Below, one piece after another: positions 44,521-54,178 of a stretch of 64,000 nucleotides of DNA. Location: the NCBI RefSeq assembly GCF_004353525.1, contig NZ_CP085524.1, positions 816,001 to 880,000 of the forward strand, given 5' to 3'. The position numbers and the translations under genes are program-made. Each line of letters begins with the position of its first letter. Position 1 is the stretch's first letter. This stretch comes from Zhaonella formicivorans (GTDB taxonomy: Bacteria > Bacillota > DUOV01 > Zhaonellaceae). Under the pieces are notes generated by a model. That model did not search any database. It saw only the letters and a program-made list of their open reading frames with translations, and was not told where the DNA came from.

Positions 44521-45858
44521 TTGGCACTGTCAGGTTTAGAGATTTACAAACAACTACCCAAAAAGAATTGCGGTGAATGCGGGCCTCCAACCTGTTTGGC
44601 ATTCGCTATGGCTTTGGCTGGAGGCAAGGCTTCTTTGGATAGCTGCCCCTATGTTACCGAGGAAGCCAGAGCTAACCTGGAATCAGCTTCTGCTCCGCCT
44701 ATTGCTAAAATAATAGTCGGAACCGGTGAAGCAGCCGTTGAGCTGGGAGACGAAACTGAACTATTCAGGCACGATAAGAAATTCTACCATGAGACAGCTG
44801 TTGCCGTTACGGTCAGTGATGCGCTGGAAGAGCAAGCATTGAGCGACAGGATTAAGGAGATTAGCAACCTTACCTTCACCCGGGTTGGATTACAATATAA
44901 AGTTCAATTGCTTGCAGTACAAAATGATTCCGGATCCCCCGAAAAATTTACGGCTGCAGTACGTCAAGCGCAGAGTGACAGTTCCTTGGCCCTTGTTTTA
45001 ATAAGCAGTAATCAAAAAGCTATGGAAGCTGCCTTAGCTGTTGCCGGCAAGGAAAAGCCACTGATTTATTGTGCCACTGCAGATAATTATGAGGCCATGA
45101 CTAATTTAGCCAAAGAGTATAGTTGCCCGCTGGCAGTCAGAGCGGAAAATTTGCATGATCTGGCCGGCCTGGTGGAGAAAATTACAGCTTTAGGTCATAA
45201 ACATCTGGTTTTAGATCCTGGTCCCGGTGAGTTGTCCAAAGCAATTGCCGATTTTACCCAAATTCGTAGACTGGCGATTAAAAAACGGTTTAGACCATTC
45301 GGTTATCCCATCATCGCTTTTACTAGCGCAGAAGATCCAACGGAAGAGTCTTTGGAAGCAGCCGTCTACGTCAGCAAATATGCAAGTGTTGTAGTTATGA
45401 ATACAATTGCTAGAAGCGCTTTTTTACCGCTACTATCCTGGAGACAAAACCTATACACTGACCCGCAAGTTCCGATTAAAGTTCAGGAGAATCTCTACGC
45501 GGTGGGCAATGTTACCGATAATTCACCTGTTTATGTTACGACCAACTTTTCCTTGGCGTATTATTCCGTGGAAGGTGAAGTAGAAGCCAGCAAGATACCC
45601 GGGTATATTTTAGCGGTAGACACCGATGGTTTATCTGTGTTAACTGCTTATGCCGATGGCAAATTTGAAGCGGAAAAGATTGCTGCTGTCTTAAAGAAAC
45701 TGGGGGTAGAGGAAAAAGTTAAGCACCGTACTTTGGTAATTCCCGGTTTAGTGGCGGTCTTAAGCGGTAAGCTGGAAGAACTTAGCGGGTGGAAAGTCAT
45801 GGTAGGCCCCAGAGAAGCTTCGGGAATTACTGCTTTTGCCAAAGCCCATTTTGCATAG
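44521..45858 (+). CDS. acsC: Corrinoid/iron-sulfur protein large subunit
   Basis: The 445-residue gamma subunit carries the 4Fe-4S cluster that keeps the corrinoid cobalt reduced; the cysteines are in NCGECGPPTC and the following SCPY (about residues 17-42). The rest is a TIM barrel and a C-terminal corrinoid-binding domain. Start TTG at 44521 with a GGGAGAGG ribosome binding site. It works with AcsD to carry the methyl group from AcsE to AcsB. Confidence 0.96.
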   Translation: MALSGLEIYKQLPKKNCGECGPPTCLAFAMALAGGKASLDSCPYVTEEARANLESASAPPIAKIIVGTGEAAVELGDETELFRHDKKFYHETAVAVTVSDALEEQALSDRIKEISNLTFTRVGLQYKVQLLAVQNDSGSPEKFTAAVRQAQSDSSLALVLISSNQKAMEAALAVAGKEKPLIYCATADNYEAMTNLAKEYSCPLAVRAENLHDLAGLVEKITALGHKHLVLDPGPGELSKAIADFTQIRRLAIKKRFRPFGYPIIAFTSAEDPTEESLEAAVYVSKYASVVVMNTIARSAFLPLLSWRQNLYTDPQVPIKVQENLYAVGNVTDNSPVYVTTNFSLAYYSVEGEVEASKIPGYILAVDTDGLSVLTAYADGKFEAEKIAAVLKKLGVEEKVKHRTLVIPGLVAVLSGKLEELSGWKVMVGPREASGITAFAKAHFA

Positions 45859-45867
45859 GAGGCTGAA

Positions 45868-47736
45868 ATGGAAATCTGTTCGGTTACTTTTCTGCCTGAT
45901 AATGTGACTGTGAAAACCGAACCAGGAATTACTATTGCTGGGGCAGCCCGGTTAGCCGGCATTGAATTAAAAATGCCGTGTGGTGGCGAAGGTTCTTGCG
46001 GCAAGTGCGTTGTTAGACTTACTAAAAAGGGGACCACGGAGGAGCTTCTGGCCTGTCAAACCATAGTTTACGAAGATATCTTTGTAGAAGTTCCGCAAAA
46101 TGTCAGGCTAGGCGAGCATCAGATTTTACTGGCTGAAACAGAACAAAATTTTCAAACCAAATACGACTTTGAACCTTTATGCCAAAAAGTAGCCGTCAGG
46201 CTTTCTCCGCCTTCTCTCTATGAAAACGCCAGCGATTGGACACGTTTAAGCTGCGAACTCAGTAAAGCAGTTGGAGGGAAGGAAGTTGTGCCCAGCTTGC
46301 CGGTTTTGCAAAAAATGGCTCATCTACTGAGGAAATCCGACTGGCACGTAAGTGCGCTTCTCGTGGCCCAAAATGGTTTTTATGAATTGATTGACCTTCA
46401 GCCAGGAATGGCGACAGAAACAATTTATGGTCTTGCCATTGACATCGGAACAACAACAATTGTTATTTACCTTGTTGATTTGGTCAGTGGTAAAGTATTG
46501 GGCAAAGCCGGAACTTACAATAAACAAGCAGCTTACGGGGACGATATCATTACCCGGATCATTCACTGCCAATCGCCAAAGGGTTTGAAACAATTGCACG
46601 ATGCTGTAATAGACAGCATTACTGAGCTTACAGAGCAATTGTTAGCTACCTCCCAAGTTGTCGGTTCCAAGGTTTATGTTATTACAGTAGCAGGCAATAC
46701 AACAATGATCCATTTGTTCTTAGGAATGGATCCAAAATTCATCCGTTTGGATCCTTACATTCCTACTGCGGCCCAATTCCCGATAGTGAAAGGAAAGGAA
46801 CTTGGACTGGAAACCACACCGGAGGCCTGCGTTTATTGCTTACCGGCTGTTGGTAGTTATGTTGGCGGCGATATTGTAGCCGGGGTACTAAGTACGGGTA
46901 TGAACTGGGCGGATAATCTTACGCTGTTCATTGATATCGGTACTAACGGCGAAATTGTTTTAGGCAATAAAGAATGGTTAATCAGCTGTGCTTGTTCAGC
47001 GGGACCGGCTTTTGAGGGCAGTGGTATCACCTGTGGCATGCGGGCCATGCAAGGAGCTATTGAAAGAGTTGAAATTAATCCTGTCAATTTCGAAGTGCGT
47101 TACCAGACAATAGAAGGAACTCCTCCTGCAGGGATTTGTGGTTCCGGTTTAATTGATTGTATTGCAAAACTACATCGGGTGGGCCTGATCGACAGGGCCG
47201 GTAGGTTTTGCGAACTCGATAAACCGGTGGAAAGGCTAAGAAAAACCGATGAAGGAAAGGAGTTTGTCCTTGCATGGGATTGGGAAACAGCCCTTGGAAA
47301 GGATATAACACTTACTGAAGGGGATATCCAAAACTTGATTCGGGCTAAAGGAGCAATTTTTGCTGGAATACAATGCCTTTTAAAAACTGTGCAGTTGGAT
47401 TTCTCCAGCTTGGAACGGATTTACATTGCCGGTGGGTTCGGCAATTACCTAAACATTGCTGATGCCATTGAAATAGGCTTATTGCCGGATCTGCCGCATC
47501 ACCTGTACCGGTTTGTGGGTAATACTTCAGTCCGGGGAGCATATTTATCTCTAATTTCACAAACGGCACTAAATGCAGCTACTGAGATTGGCAAGAAGTT
47601 GACATATTTAGAATTATCCGCAGGCAACAATTTTATGGAAGAATTCATTTCAGCTCTATTTTTGCCCCATACGAATCTAGAACTGTTTCCCAATGTAAAA
47701 TCAACAACAGTAGTGAGGGGTGGCAATAGTGACTAA
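45868..47736 (+). CDS. acsV: Corrinoid protein reductive activator (RACo-like, 2Fe-2S + ASKHA/DUF4445)
   Basis: The 622-residue protein has an N-terminal 2Fe-2S ferredoxin domain (MPCGGEGSCGKCVVRL and LLACQT, residues about 36-73) and a C-terminal ASKHA-type ATPase domain (YGLAIDIGTTTIVIYLVD, VAGNTTMIHLFLG, FIDIGTNGEIVLG, YIAGGFGNYLN). RACo uses ATP to reduce inactive Co(II) of the corrinoid protein back to Co(I). The gene sits between acsC and cooC as in other acetogens, 9 bases after acsC. The name acsV follows acetogen usage. Confidence 0.92.
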   Translation: MEICSVTFLPDNVTVKTEPGITIAGAARLAGIELKMPCGGEGSCGKCVVRLTKKGTTEELLACQTIVYEDIFVEVPQNVRLGEHQILLAETEQNFQTKYDFEPLCQKVAVRLSPPSLYENASDWTRLSCELSKAVGGKEVVPSLPVLQKMAHLLRKSDWHVSALLVAQNGFYELIDLQPGMATETIYGLAIDIGTTTIVIYLVDLVSGKVLGKAGTYNKQAAYGDDIITRIIHCQSPKGLKQLHDAVIDSITELTEQLLATSQVVGSKVYVITVAGNTTMIHLFLGMDPKFIRLDPYIPTAAQFPIVKGKELGLETTPEACVYCLPAVGSYVGGDIVAGVLSTGMNWADNLTLFIDIGTNGEIVLGNKEWLISCACSAGPAFEGSGITCGMRAMQGAIERVEINPVNFEVRYQTIEGTPPAGICGSGLIDCIAKLHRVGLIDRAGRFCELDKPVERLRKTDEGKEFVLAWDWETALGKDITLTEGDIQNLIRAKGAIFAGIQCLLKTVQLDFSSLERIYIAGGFGNYLNIADAIEIGLLPDLPHHLYRFVGNTSVRGAYLSLISQTALNAATEIGKKLTYLELSAGNNFMEEFISALFLPHTNLELFPNVKSTTVVRGGNSD

Positions 47737-48481
47737 ATATATAGCAGTGGCTGGTAAAGGCGGAACAGGTAAGACCACCTTTACTGCACTGCTCATCAAG
47801 TACTTATCGGCAAACAATAAAAAAGCAATCCTGGCTGTAGATGCAGATCCTAATGCTAATTTAAATGAAGCTTTAGGGCTGAATGTTGAATTTACCATCT
47901 CCGATATTCTTAACGAATTAAAAGATCCGAAAGCAGTTCCCGCTGGCATGACCAAAGATATATTTGTAGAATATAAGCTTTCCCAATCTATTATTGAAAC
48001 GAAGGACATTGATTTACTCGTGATGGGCGGTCCGCAGGGGCCTGGTTGCTATTGTTACGCTAACGACTTACTGCGCAAACACCTTGAAACTTTAGGTAAA
48101 AATTATGAATACGTTATTGTGGACAGCGAGGCCGGCCTGGAACATATTAGTAGAAAAACCATTCCCAGAGTGGATACGTTGTTTGTAATCAGTGATTGTT
48201 CAGCCAGGGGTATTCGTTCCGCGGGCAGGGTATACCAACTGCTGAAAAGCTTAAATAATCAAGTAGGTTTAGTTCAACTTGTTGTCACCAAAGTCAATGA
48301 GGAACAGCTCAAAGAATTGGAACAGGAAATTGTACAGACTGGCTTGGCGTTAGGGGGAACAGTGCCATTCGATCCTATGGTAATAGAGTTTGATGTGCAG
48401 AGCAAGCCCTTAATATCTTTACCCGAAGCAAGCCCAGCAGTACAGGCAGTATTTCAGCTTTTACACGCCTTGGAAATATAA
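47729..48481 (+). CDS. cooC: CooC/AcsF-type nickel-insertion ATPase, second copy
   Basis: The 250-residue MinD-like ATPase has GKGGTGKTTF at residues 9-18, DADPNANLNEALG after it, and a CxC pair in GPGCYCYAN. It is the copy embedded in the acs operon, so it may serve acetyl-CoA synthase maturation (AcsF) or CODH. GTG 47729 is preferred, 7 bases after GAGGGGT; the frame-mate GTG at 47720 overlaps that site. It overlaps acsV by 8 bases. Confidence 0.9.
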   Translation: MTKYIAVAGKGGTGKTTFTALLIKYLSANNKKAILAVDADPNANLNEALGLNVEFTISDILNELKDPKAVPAGMTKDIFVEYKLSQSIIETKDIDLLVMGGPQGPGCYCYANDLLRKHLETLGKNYEYVIVDSEAGLEHISRKTIPRVDTLFVISDCSARGIRSAGRVYQLLKSLNNQVGLVQLVVTKVNEEQLKELEQEIVQTGLALGGTVPFDPMVIEFDVQSKPLISLPEASPAVQAVFQLLHALEI

Positions 48482-48523
48482 ATGTTGGAATGGCAATATT
48501 TAGCCAGTGAAAGGAGAGTTATG

Positions 48524-49495
48524 ATGGCGGTTGAAATTTTTAAGGAGAAAAACAGAAGCGCAGTATTGGAAGTTGTTCTAGGTGCAACCCGCGAACAAGG
48601 CGGTACGAGGACCCATACCATTACCGTCGGCGGTGATTCTGCGCTTCCTTTTTACCATTTCGAAGGGGAAATACCTAACAGACCGGTAGTTGCCATGGAA
48701 GTGCAAGATATAGTCCCTGAATGGAATAATGCTTTGATTAAACACTTTGCCGACGTGATCGACAAACCTGGTCTCTGGGCAAAAAAATGTGTGGAAGAAT
48801 ATGGAGCGGACCTTGTGTATTTAAAATTGGACGGAGCACATCCTGATGGCGCTAACCGTTCTGTAAGTGAGTGTGTACAAACGGTGCAAGAAGTGTTGGC
48901 CTCCGTGGGAGTACCTTTAATTGTAGTAGGCTGTGAAGAAGCTGATAAAGATAAAGAACTGATGGAAGCAGTTGCGGAGGCCGCAGCTGGAGAAAATCTG
49001 CTTTTGGGTTGTGCTGAAACAGATAATTACAAATCTTTAACGGCTGTTTGCATGGTTCATAAGCACAACATCATTGCCAGATCTCCGCTGGATATTAACA
49101 TGTGTAAACAGTTGAATATCTTGATTAGTGAGATGAACTTGCCTTTGCATAAAATAGTTATCGACCCTTCTATAGGTGGTTTAGGTTATGGAATAGAATA
49201 TGCTTATTCTATTCTGGAAAGAGCGCGGATAGGTGCTTTGCAAGGTGACAAAATGCTGTCCATGCCCGTAATCGCCACTGTAGGCTACGAGGCTTGGCGG
49301 ACGAAAGAAGCTACCGCTTCTACCCAAGAGTTTCCCGAATGGGGTGACCAGGAGGAGAGGGGAATTCTATGGGAAGCCACCACAGCTAGCGCCCTATTGC
49401 AGGCAGGAGTGCATATTCTCTTAATGAGGCATCCGAAAGCGGTAGCTTTAGTGAAAAAGCAAATTGATCAGCTGATGGTTTCAAATAAGTATTAG
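48524..49495 (+). CDS. acsD: Corrinoid/iron-sulfur protein small subunit
   Basis: The 323-residue delta subunit is a TIM barrel that binds the corrinoid at its interface with AcsC. Signature segments are [43 protein letters not shown] and [17 protein letters not shown] 48524 is selected, 7 bases after AAGGAG; an ATG at 48521 and a frame opening at 48482 are alternatives. The next gene, acsE, donates the methyl group. Confidence 0.95.
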   Translation: MAVEIFKEKNRSAVLEVVLGATREQGGTRTHTITVGGDSALPFYHFEGEIPNRPVVAMEVQDIVPEWNNALIKHFADVIDKPGLWAKKCVEEYGADLVYLKLDGAHPDGANRSVSECVQTVQEVLASVGVPLIVVGCEEADKDKELMEAVAEAAAGENLLLGCAETDNYKSLTAVCMVHKHNIIARSPLDINMCKQLNILISEMNLPLHKIVIDPSIGGLGYGIEYAYSILERARIGALQGDKMLSMPVIATVGYEAWRTKEATASTQEFPEWGDQEERGILWEATTASALLQAGVHILLMRHPKAVALVKKQIDQLMVSNKY

Positions 49496-49512
49496 AAACT
49501 TAATTAAATTGA

Positions 49513-50325
<813 letters not shown>

Positions 50326-50342
50326 GCATCAGCAAGTAGAGT

Positions 50343-50390
50343 AGACCTGATTTCCAGTTAATTCTGGGAGTCGGGTCTTTTCTTTTTTGA
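50343..50390 (+). terminator. Terminator of the acs operon
   Basis: AGACCTGA (50343-50350) pairs with TCGGGTCT (50371-50378), one G-U pair, with an inner CCAG/CTGG extension, followed by TTTCTTTTTT. Confidence 0.8.
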
Positions 50391-50617
50391 CATAAAGGTT
50401 TAAAATTTAGTCAAAAGACAAAATATTTTGTTATCTTTAACCATAGAATTCTTTCTTGTAACTAACAATTTTTTTTTGTAAATTGTATTGTTTATTGCCG
50501 GGATAGAAAGGAGAATTTCAATAGCAAGAGAACACATAAAGTGGAGAAAATCCGTTAATTGTAAATTTTCGGAACAAAGCTGTAAGCAAAGATAAGGGCT
50601 GATAGGGAGGAAGAGGG

Positions 50618-52210
50618 ATGGAAAACAAATTCAAAGAATCACTGTTGGATAAGAATACCCTGTCTGTAACTTGGGAACTGGTACCCGGAAGGGGAGCTAG
50701 GGAGCAGCAGCAGGAAAGCGCTCTGGCAGCTGCGGAGCAAGCAGCTCAAGGCAATAAGGTGCATGCCCTTACTATTACCGATAACCCTGGTGGCAACCCA
50801 GCCATGCTTGCGGATTATTTGGGCATGGAGATTTTAAAATTAGGTATCGAACCTTTGGTTCATTTTACCTGTAAAGATAAAAGCCGCAACCAGATGGAGA
50901 GTCAGTTATACGCCCTCGACAGAGCAGGTGTAAGAAACTTGCTGGTTATGACCGGTGATTATCCTGTTACCGGTTTTAAAGGAAGATCCAAACCGGTCTT
51001 TGATTTGGATCCCATCCATACCTTAGAGTTGATTGGTCAAATGAACGAAGGTTTGGTAGTACCAGGCCTTAAAGGGCCGATTAAGTTTCAGCCCAGTGAT
51101 TTCTTTGCAGGTGCTGCTGTTTCACCATTTAAGGCAACCGAAGCGGAACAGATGATCCAGTATTTTAAATTAAAAAAGAAAGTGGATGCCGGCGCACAAT
51201 TTATTGTTACCCAAGTAGGCTATGATGCTAGAAAATTTCATGAGGTACTGCAGTTTGCCAAATTAGCCGGAATTAATGTTCCCATAGTGGGCAATATTTA
51301 CATTTTGCCCTATGGAGCGGCAAAAACCATGAATGCTAACAATATCCCCGGTTGCGTGGTAACAGACAAATTATTGGCAGAAATTGATAAAGAACGGACC
51401 GCTCCTGATAAAGGGCTTGAGGCACGGCTCTTGCGTGCTGCTAAAATGTATGCATTTATGAAGGGAATGGGCTTTGCCGGAGTGCATATTGGCGGTCACA
51501 ACATTAAATACGAGCAAGTGGAGTTCATTATCGAGAAAGGTGAGGAATTGAGCAAAAACTGGCTGGATTTGGTCCACGAATTCGATTATCCGCAGCCTAA
51601 TGGATTTTACTACTTTGAGCGGGATCCCGAAACAGGACTGAATACTGACAGACCAGTAAATAGAGAAAATCTTCCTCTGGATGCGCCTGTTCATTTTGTA
51701 TACAAAATGTCCCGTTTCGTGCACAAAATGATTTTTGAACCAGGCAAAAATTTCTTTGGTCTAATGCAAAAGATCTCTAATGCTGTAGAAGGTTCATCGG
51801 TGGAAAAAGCTTTTCATGGTTTTGAGCATATTAACAAAGTAATGCTCTATGACTGCAAGGATTGCGGCGACTGCGCCTTGCCGGATTTAGCCTATGTGTG
51901 TCCCATGTCGCAATGTCCTAAAAATCAGCGAAACGGAGCCTGTGAAGGCAGCTACAATGGCTGGTGTGAAGTTTACCCCAATGAAAGAAAATGCGCTTGG
52001 GTAAAAGCCTATGCCAGATTGAAACAATACAAAGAGGAAAGTCAATTAGACGCTTATCGTGTTCCACCATGCAACTGGGATTTGTACCAAACTTCTTCTT
52101 GGATTAATTTCTATCTTGGCAAAGACCACTCCGCGGAGCGGTTGGGTATTAAGAAGCCTGAAAAGAAAAAGCAAGCGACTGAGCAAAATAAAACTTCAAC
52201 TTCAGCTTAA
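50618..52210 (+). CDS. metFV: Fused methylenetetrahydrofolate reductase MetF-MetV
   Basis: Residues 1 to about 310 of this 530-residue protein are an MTHFR TIM barrel (LSVTWELVPGRGAREQ, ALTITDNPGG, LLVMTGDYP, GAQFIVTQVGYDARKF). Residues about 375-520 hold the MetV-type / PF12225 domain, rich in cysteine (CKDCGDC, YVCPMSQCPKNQRNGACEGS, WCEVYPNERKCAW), which binds an iron-sulfur cluster or zinc. In Moorella these are separate genes; here they are one. The enzyme makes methyl-THF, the AcsE substrate. It has its own leader 290 bases after acsE, and GGGAGGAAGAGGG precedes the ATG. The hyphenated symbol reflects the fusion. Confidence 0.9.
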   Translation: MENKFKESLLDKNTLSVTWELVPGRGAREQQQESALAAAEQAAQGNKVHALTITDNPGGNPAMLADYLGMEILKLGIEPLVHFTCKDKSRNQMESQLYALDRAGVRNLLVMTGDYPVTGFKGRSKPVFDLDPIHTLELIGQMNEGLVVPGLKGPIKFQPSDFFAGAAVSPFKATEAEQMIQYFKLKKKVDAGAQFIVTQVGYDARKFHEVLQFAKLAGINVPIVGNIYILPYGAAKTMNANNIPGCVVTDKLLAEIDKERTAPDKGLEARLLRAAKMYAFMKGMGFAGVHIGGHNIKYEQVEFIIEKGEELSKNWLDLVHEFDYPQPNGFYYFERDPETGLNTDRPVNRENLPLDAPVHFVYKMSRFVHKMIFEPGKNFFGLMQKISNAVEGSSVEKAFHGFEHINKVMLYDCKDCGDCALPDLAYVCPMSQCPKNQRNGACEGSYNGWCEVYPNERKCAWVKAYARLKQYKEESQLDAYRVPPCNWDLYQTSSWINFYLGKDHSAERLGIKKPEKKKQATEQNKTSTSA

Positions 52211-52225
52211 ATAATTTGGTTACCC

Positions 52226-52252
52226 GCCCTGTTAACTCAGGGCTTTTTTCTT
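52226..52252 (+). terminator. Terminator after metFV
   Basis: GCCCTG (52226-52231) pairs with CAGGGC (52238-52243), followed by TTTTTTC. Confidence 0.85.
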
Positions 52253-52535
52253 ATTACAAGTAGAAAAGTATATCCATCCTTAACTTATCACTTTCCGTAA
52301 TGAGTTAAAGTTAACTTGGATTGCGCGAAGCTTTTAAGAGCATGCGGAAGCCGAGTTGCCCTTAATGCGCCCGCTGATTAATATCATTAATAGATGACGA
52401 ACAAAAAAGCTTTCTTAGTCGAGTATTATTTAATACTTTTTTATTTGCTTTGATTAACATCGAGATACTTTTTTGTCATAAAGTTGTCCAGTATTGAATA
52501 GTTTGTAGCAAAGATACGCAAAGAGGTGATGGCTT
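52253..52535. other. Non-coding gap upstream of an uncharacterised gene
   Basis: About 280 bases between the metFV terminator and the GTG at 52536. It is AT-rich and contains short inverted words (for example AACTTATCACTTT / AGTTAA-type arms near 52281-52315), but no gene, RNA or promoter that I can support. Confidence 0.4.
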
Positions 52536-53366
52536 GTGAACGCTGAAGAGAAAAAGGCGTTAGAACGGGACATACTTGAGCTGACCGACAGGTTTATTGA
52601 ACAAACTATTCAACTGGGGGATCAGGAAAAAAAAGACAGCAATGAATATGAAAAAACTTTGGAAGGAGTAAGAGAACTTATTGAGAAACTGTCTTTTTAT
52701 TTATCGGGGAAAGAGGAACACCTGGAAGAGCTACTGCGTCAATTGACCAGGCAAAAATTACCTGATCAGCGCGTATTAACCAGTTTCAACAACTTTTCCT
52801 GCACTCTGAACGATTTAATCGAACAGGGACTTGCATTGTACAAAAAGAACAAAATGGTGATTTTAAACCAATCTCCTTCAGATTTAACAGAAAAAATTGA
52901 TATAACTCCGGAGCCCGAGCCAGAACAACAAGTTGAAGAAGAGACTGATTGCTCGGGAACAGCTGATACTGGTTCCCAGCCTTTACTAGCTGCGGACCTA
53001 GGAATTGTAGAGGAAGAAGGCAAAGACGAGCTTGAGTCTACTGTGGAGAATAGCGAAGAAACAGATACAGAAGAAACAGATACATTGGAAAAAATATTGC
53101 GTCAGATTTTCAGGGGCAAGACTCTAGTAAAAAATTATAAATTACATGGCATTGAGCTGAAGTATTATTTCCCGGATTTACAATTGGCAGTGGAAAAAAT
53201 CCAAAACGCAACTCCCCATAACACTGTCTGGAAAGAGTATCATTGCTCCAGAGCGGGTATTACTTTGGTAAGAATTTCCGATGAAGAAATGAGCTACTAC
53301 CGAAGGGTAAGCAGGTATTTAAAACGTGTTCTCTCACCGGTAAATACTTCTGCAGCTGCGGAATAA
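52536..53366 (+). CDS. Uncharacterised acidic protein with possible nuclease-like C-terminus
   Basis: I do not recognise the 276-residue protein as a whole. Residues 1-110 are predicted helical and charged. Residues about 115-190 are very acidic and low in complexity (PEPEPEQQVEEE, SEETDTEETDTLE), a likely linker. Residues about 190-265 form a compact domain with KLHGIELKYYFPDLQLAVE and later EYHCSRAGITLVRISDEE. That spacing resembles the Vsr/DUF559 branch of PD-(D/E)xK nucleases, where a PEL..LAIE strand is followed by an R...Gi.viRi strand; however the K of E-x-K is not in place, so it may be inactive. GTG start after AAGAGGTG. It stands alone ahead of the T-box. Confidence 0.55.
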   Translation: MNAEEKKALERDILELTDRFIEQTIQLGDQEKKDSNEYEKTLEGVRELIEKLSFYLSGKEEHLEELLRQLTRQKLPDQRVLTSFNNFSCTLNDLIEQGLALYKKNKMVILNQSPSDLTEKIDITPEPEPEQQVEEETDCSGTADTGSQPLLAADLGIVEEEGKDELESTVENSEETDTEETDTLEKILRQIFRGKTLVKNYKLHGIELKYYFPDLQLAVEKIQNATPHNTVWKEYHCSRAGITLVRISDEEMSYYRRVSRYLKRVLSPVNTSAAAE

Positions 53367-53383
53367 ATATTAAATAAAAATTG

Positions 53384-53412
53384 TTGACTTGCAGTTCAAG
53401 GCCTGCTATAAT
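53384..53412 (+). promoter_or_regulatory. Promoter of the T-box operon
   Basis: TTGACT (53384-53389) and TATAAT (53407-53412) with 17-base spacing, about 30 bases before the T-box leader. Confidence 0.75.
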
Positions 53413-53439
53413 CATTTTAAATATATAATTGTAACAACT

Positions 53440-53667
53440 ATGCAGGAGAAAAGTAATTTGCTGAATCCTTACAGAGAGTCGGTGGTTGGTGAAAACCGGC
53501 AGGAATAAGCAAATGAAGCCACTCCTAAGTTGCAGGCTGAAAGAAGTAAGCTATGCCGGTAGTCCCGTTACGACTAAGCCATTAGGCACTAAGTTGGGTT
53601 AATACCAATTAGGGTGGTACCGCGGGTAATCTCTCGTCCCTTACAGGGTTGAGAGATTTTTTATTTT
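53440..53667 (+). ncRNA. T-box leader, probable alanine (GCC) specifier
   Basis: The T-box core GGGTGGTACCGCGG is at 53612-53625. Stem I shows AGAGAG (53473-53478) and the apical GGTTGGTGAAAACC. On the 3' side of stem I, GAAGCC-ACTCCTAAG has the layout of known specifier loops (specifier followed by ACTTCCTGAG-like sequence), which puts GCC, an alanine codon, at 53518-53520. The leader ends in a terminator: AATCTCTC (53628-53635) with GAGAGATT (53651-53658) and a T run. Uncharged tRNA-Ala would bind and switch the leader to the antiterminator, turning on the regulator and aminotransferase genes. The specifier is read by analogy. Confidence 0.88.
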
Positions 53668-53695
53668 AAAAATGTCGTTAAGGAGGGTGAGTTAT

Positions 53696-54178
53696 TTGCG
53701 GCAGGCGATTTTAAGAATACTGGAAAGAAACTCCAGACTTTCTTCCGAGGACATTGCCAAGATGCTGGATCTAAGTCCCCAGGATGTGGAACGTGAAATC
53801 AAAGCATTGGAAGAAGAAAAGATAATTTTAAGTTACGGTACATTAATCAACTGGGAAAAAGCAGGCGAGGAAGTAGTTTCGGCGTTAATCGATGTTAAAG
53901 TTACCCCTCAACGTGATGTAGGGTTCGATCAAGTTGCGGAACGAATACAGCGTTTTCCTGAAGTGCGAGCTTTATACCTGATGTCGGGCACTTACGATCT
54001 TTCCGTGCTGGTAGAAGGAAAAAACTTAAAAGAAGTCTCTCAGTTTGTTGCGGAAAAATTGGCTACTATTGAGCATGTTCAAAGCACGATGACTCATTTT
54101 GTCTTAAAAAAATATAAACAAGCTGGAATCATTTTTGAAGATTATGAAGAGGATCGGAGGCAGGTGTTTACACCATGA
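53696..54178 (+). CDS. Lrp/AsnC family transcriptional regulator
   Basis: The 160-residue regulator has an N-terminal winged helix-turn-helix (ILRILERNSRLSSEDIAKML, DVEREIKALEEEKIILSYG) and a C-terminal ligand-binding alpha-beta domain (FPEVRALYLMSGTYDLSVLVEGKNL). It is a true AsnC-type protein, distinct from AhbA/AhbB in the heme cluster. TTG 53696 lies 8 bases after AGGAGGG (53681-53687); the frame-mate ATG at 53672 precedes that site. Its stop overlaps the aminotransferase start (ATGA), so the two are translated together. Confidence 0.85.
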   Translation: MRQAILRILERNSRLSSEDIAKMLDLSPQDVEREIKALEEEKIILSYGTLINWEKAGEEVVSALIDVKVTPQRDVGFDQVAERIQRFPEVRALYLMSGTYDLSVLVEGKNLKEVSQFVAEKLATIEHVQSTMTHFVLKKYKQAGIIFEDYEEDRRQVFTP

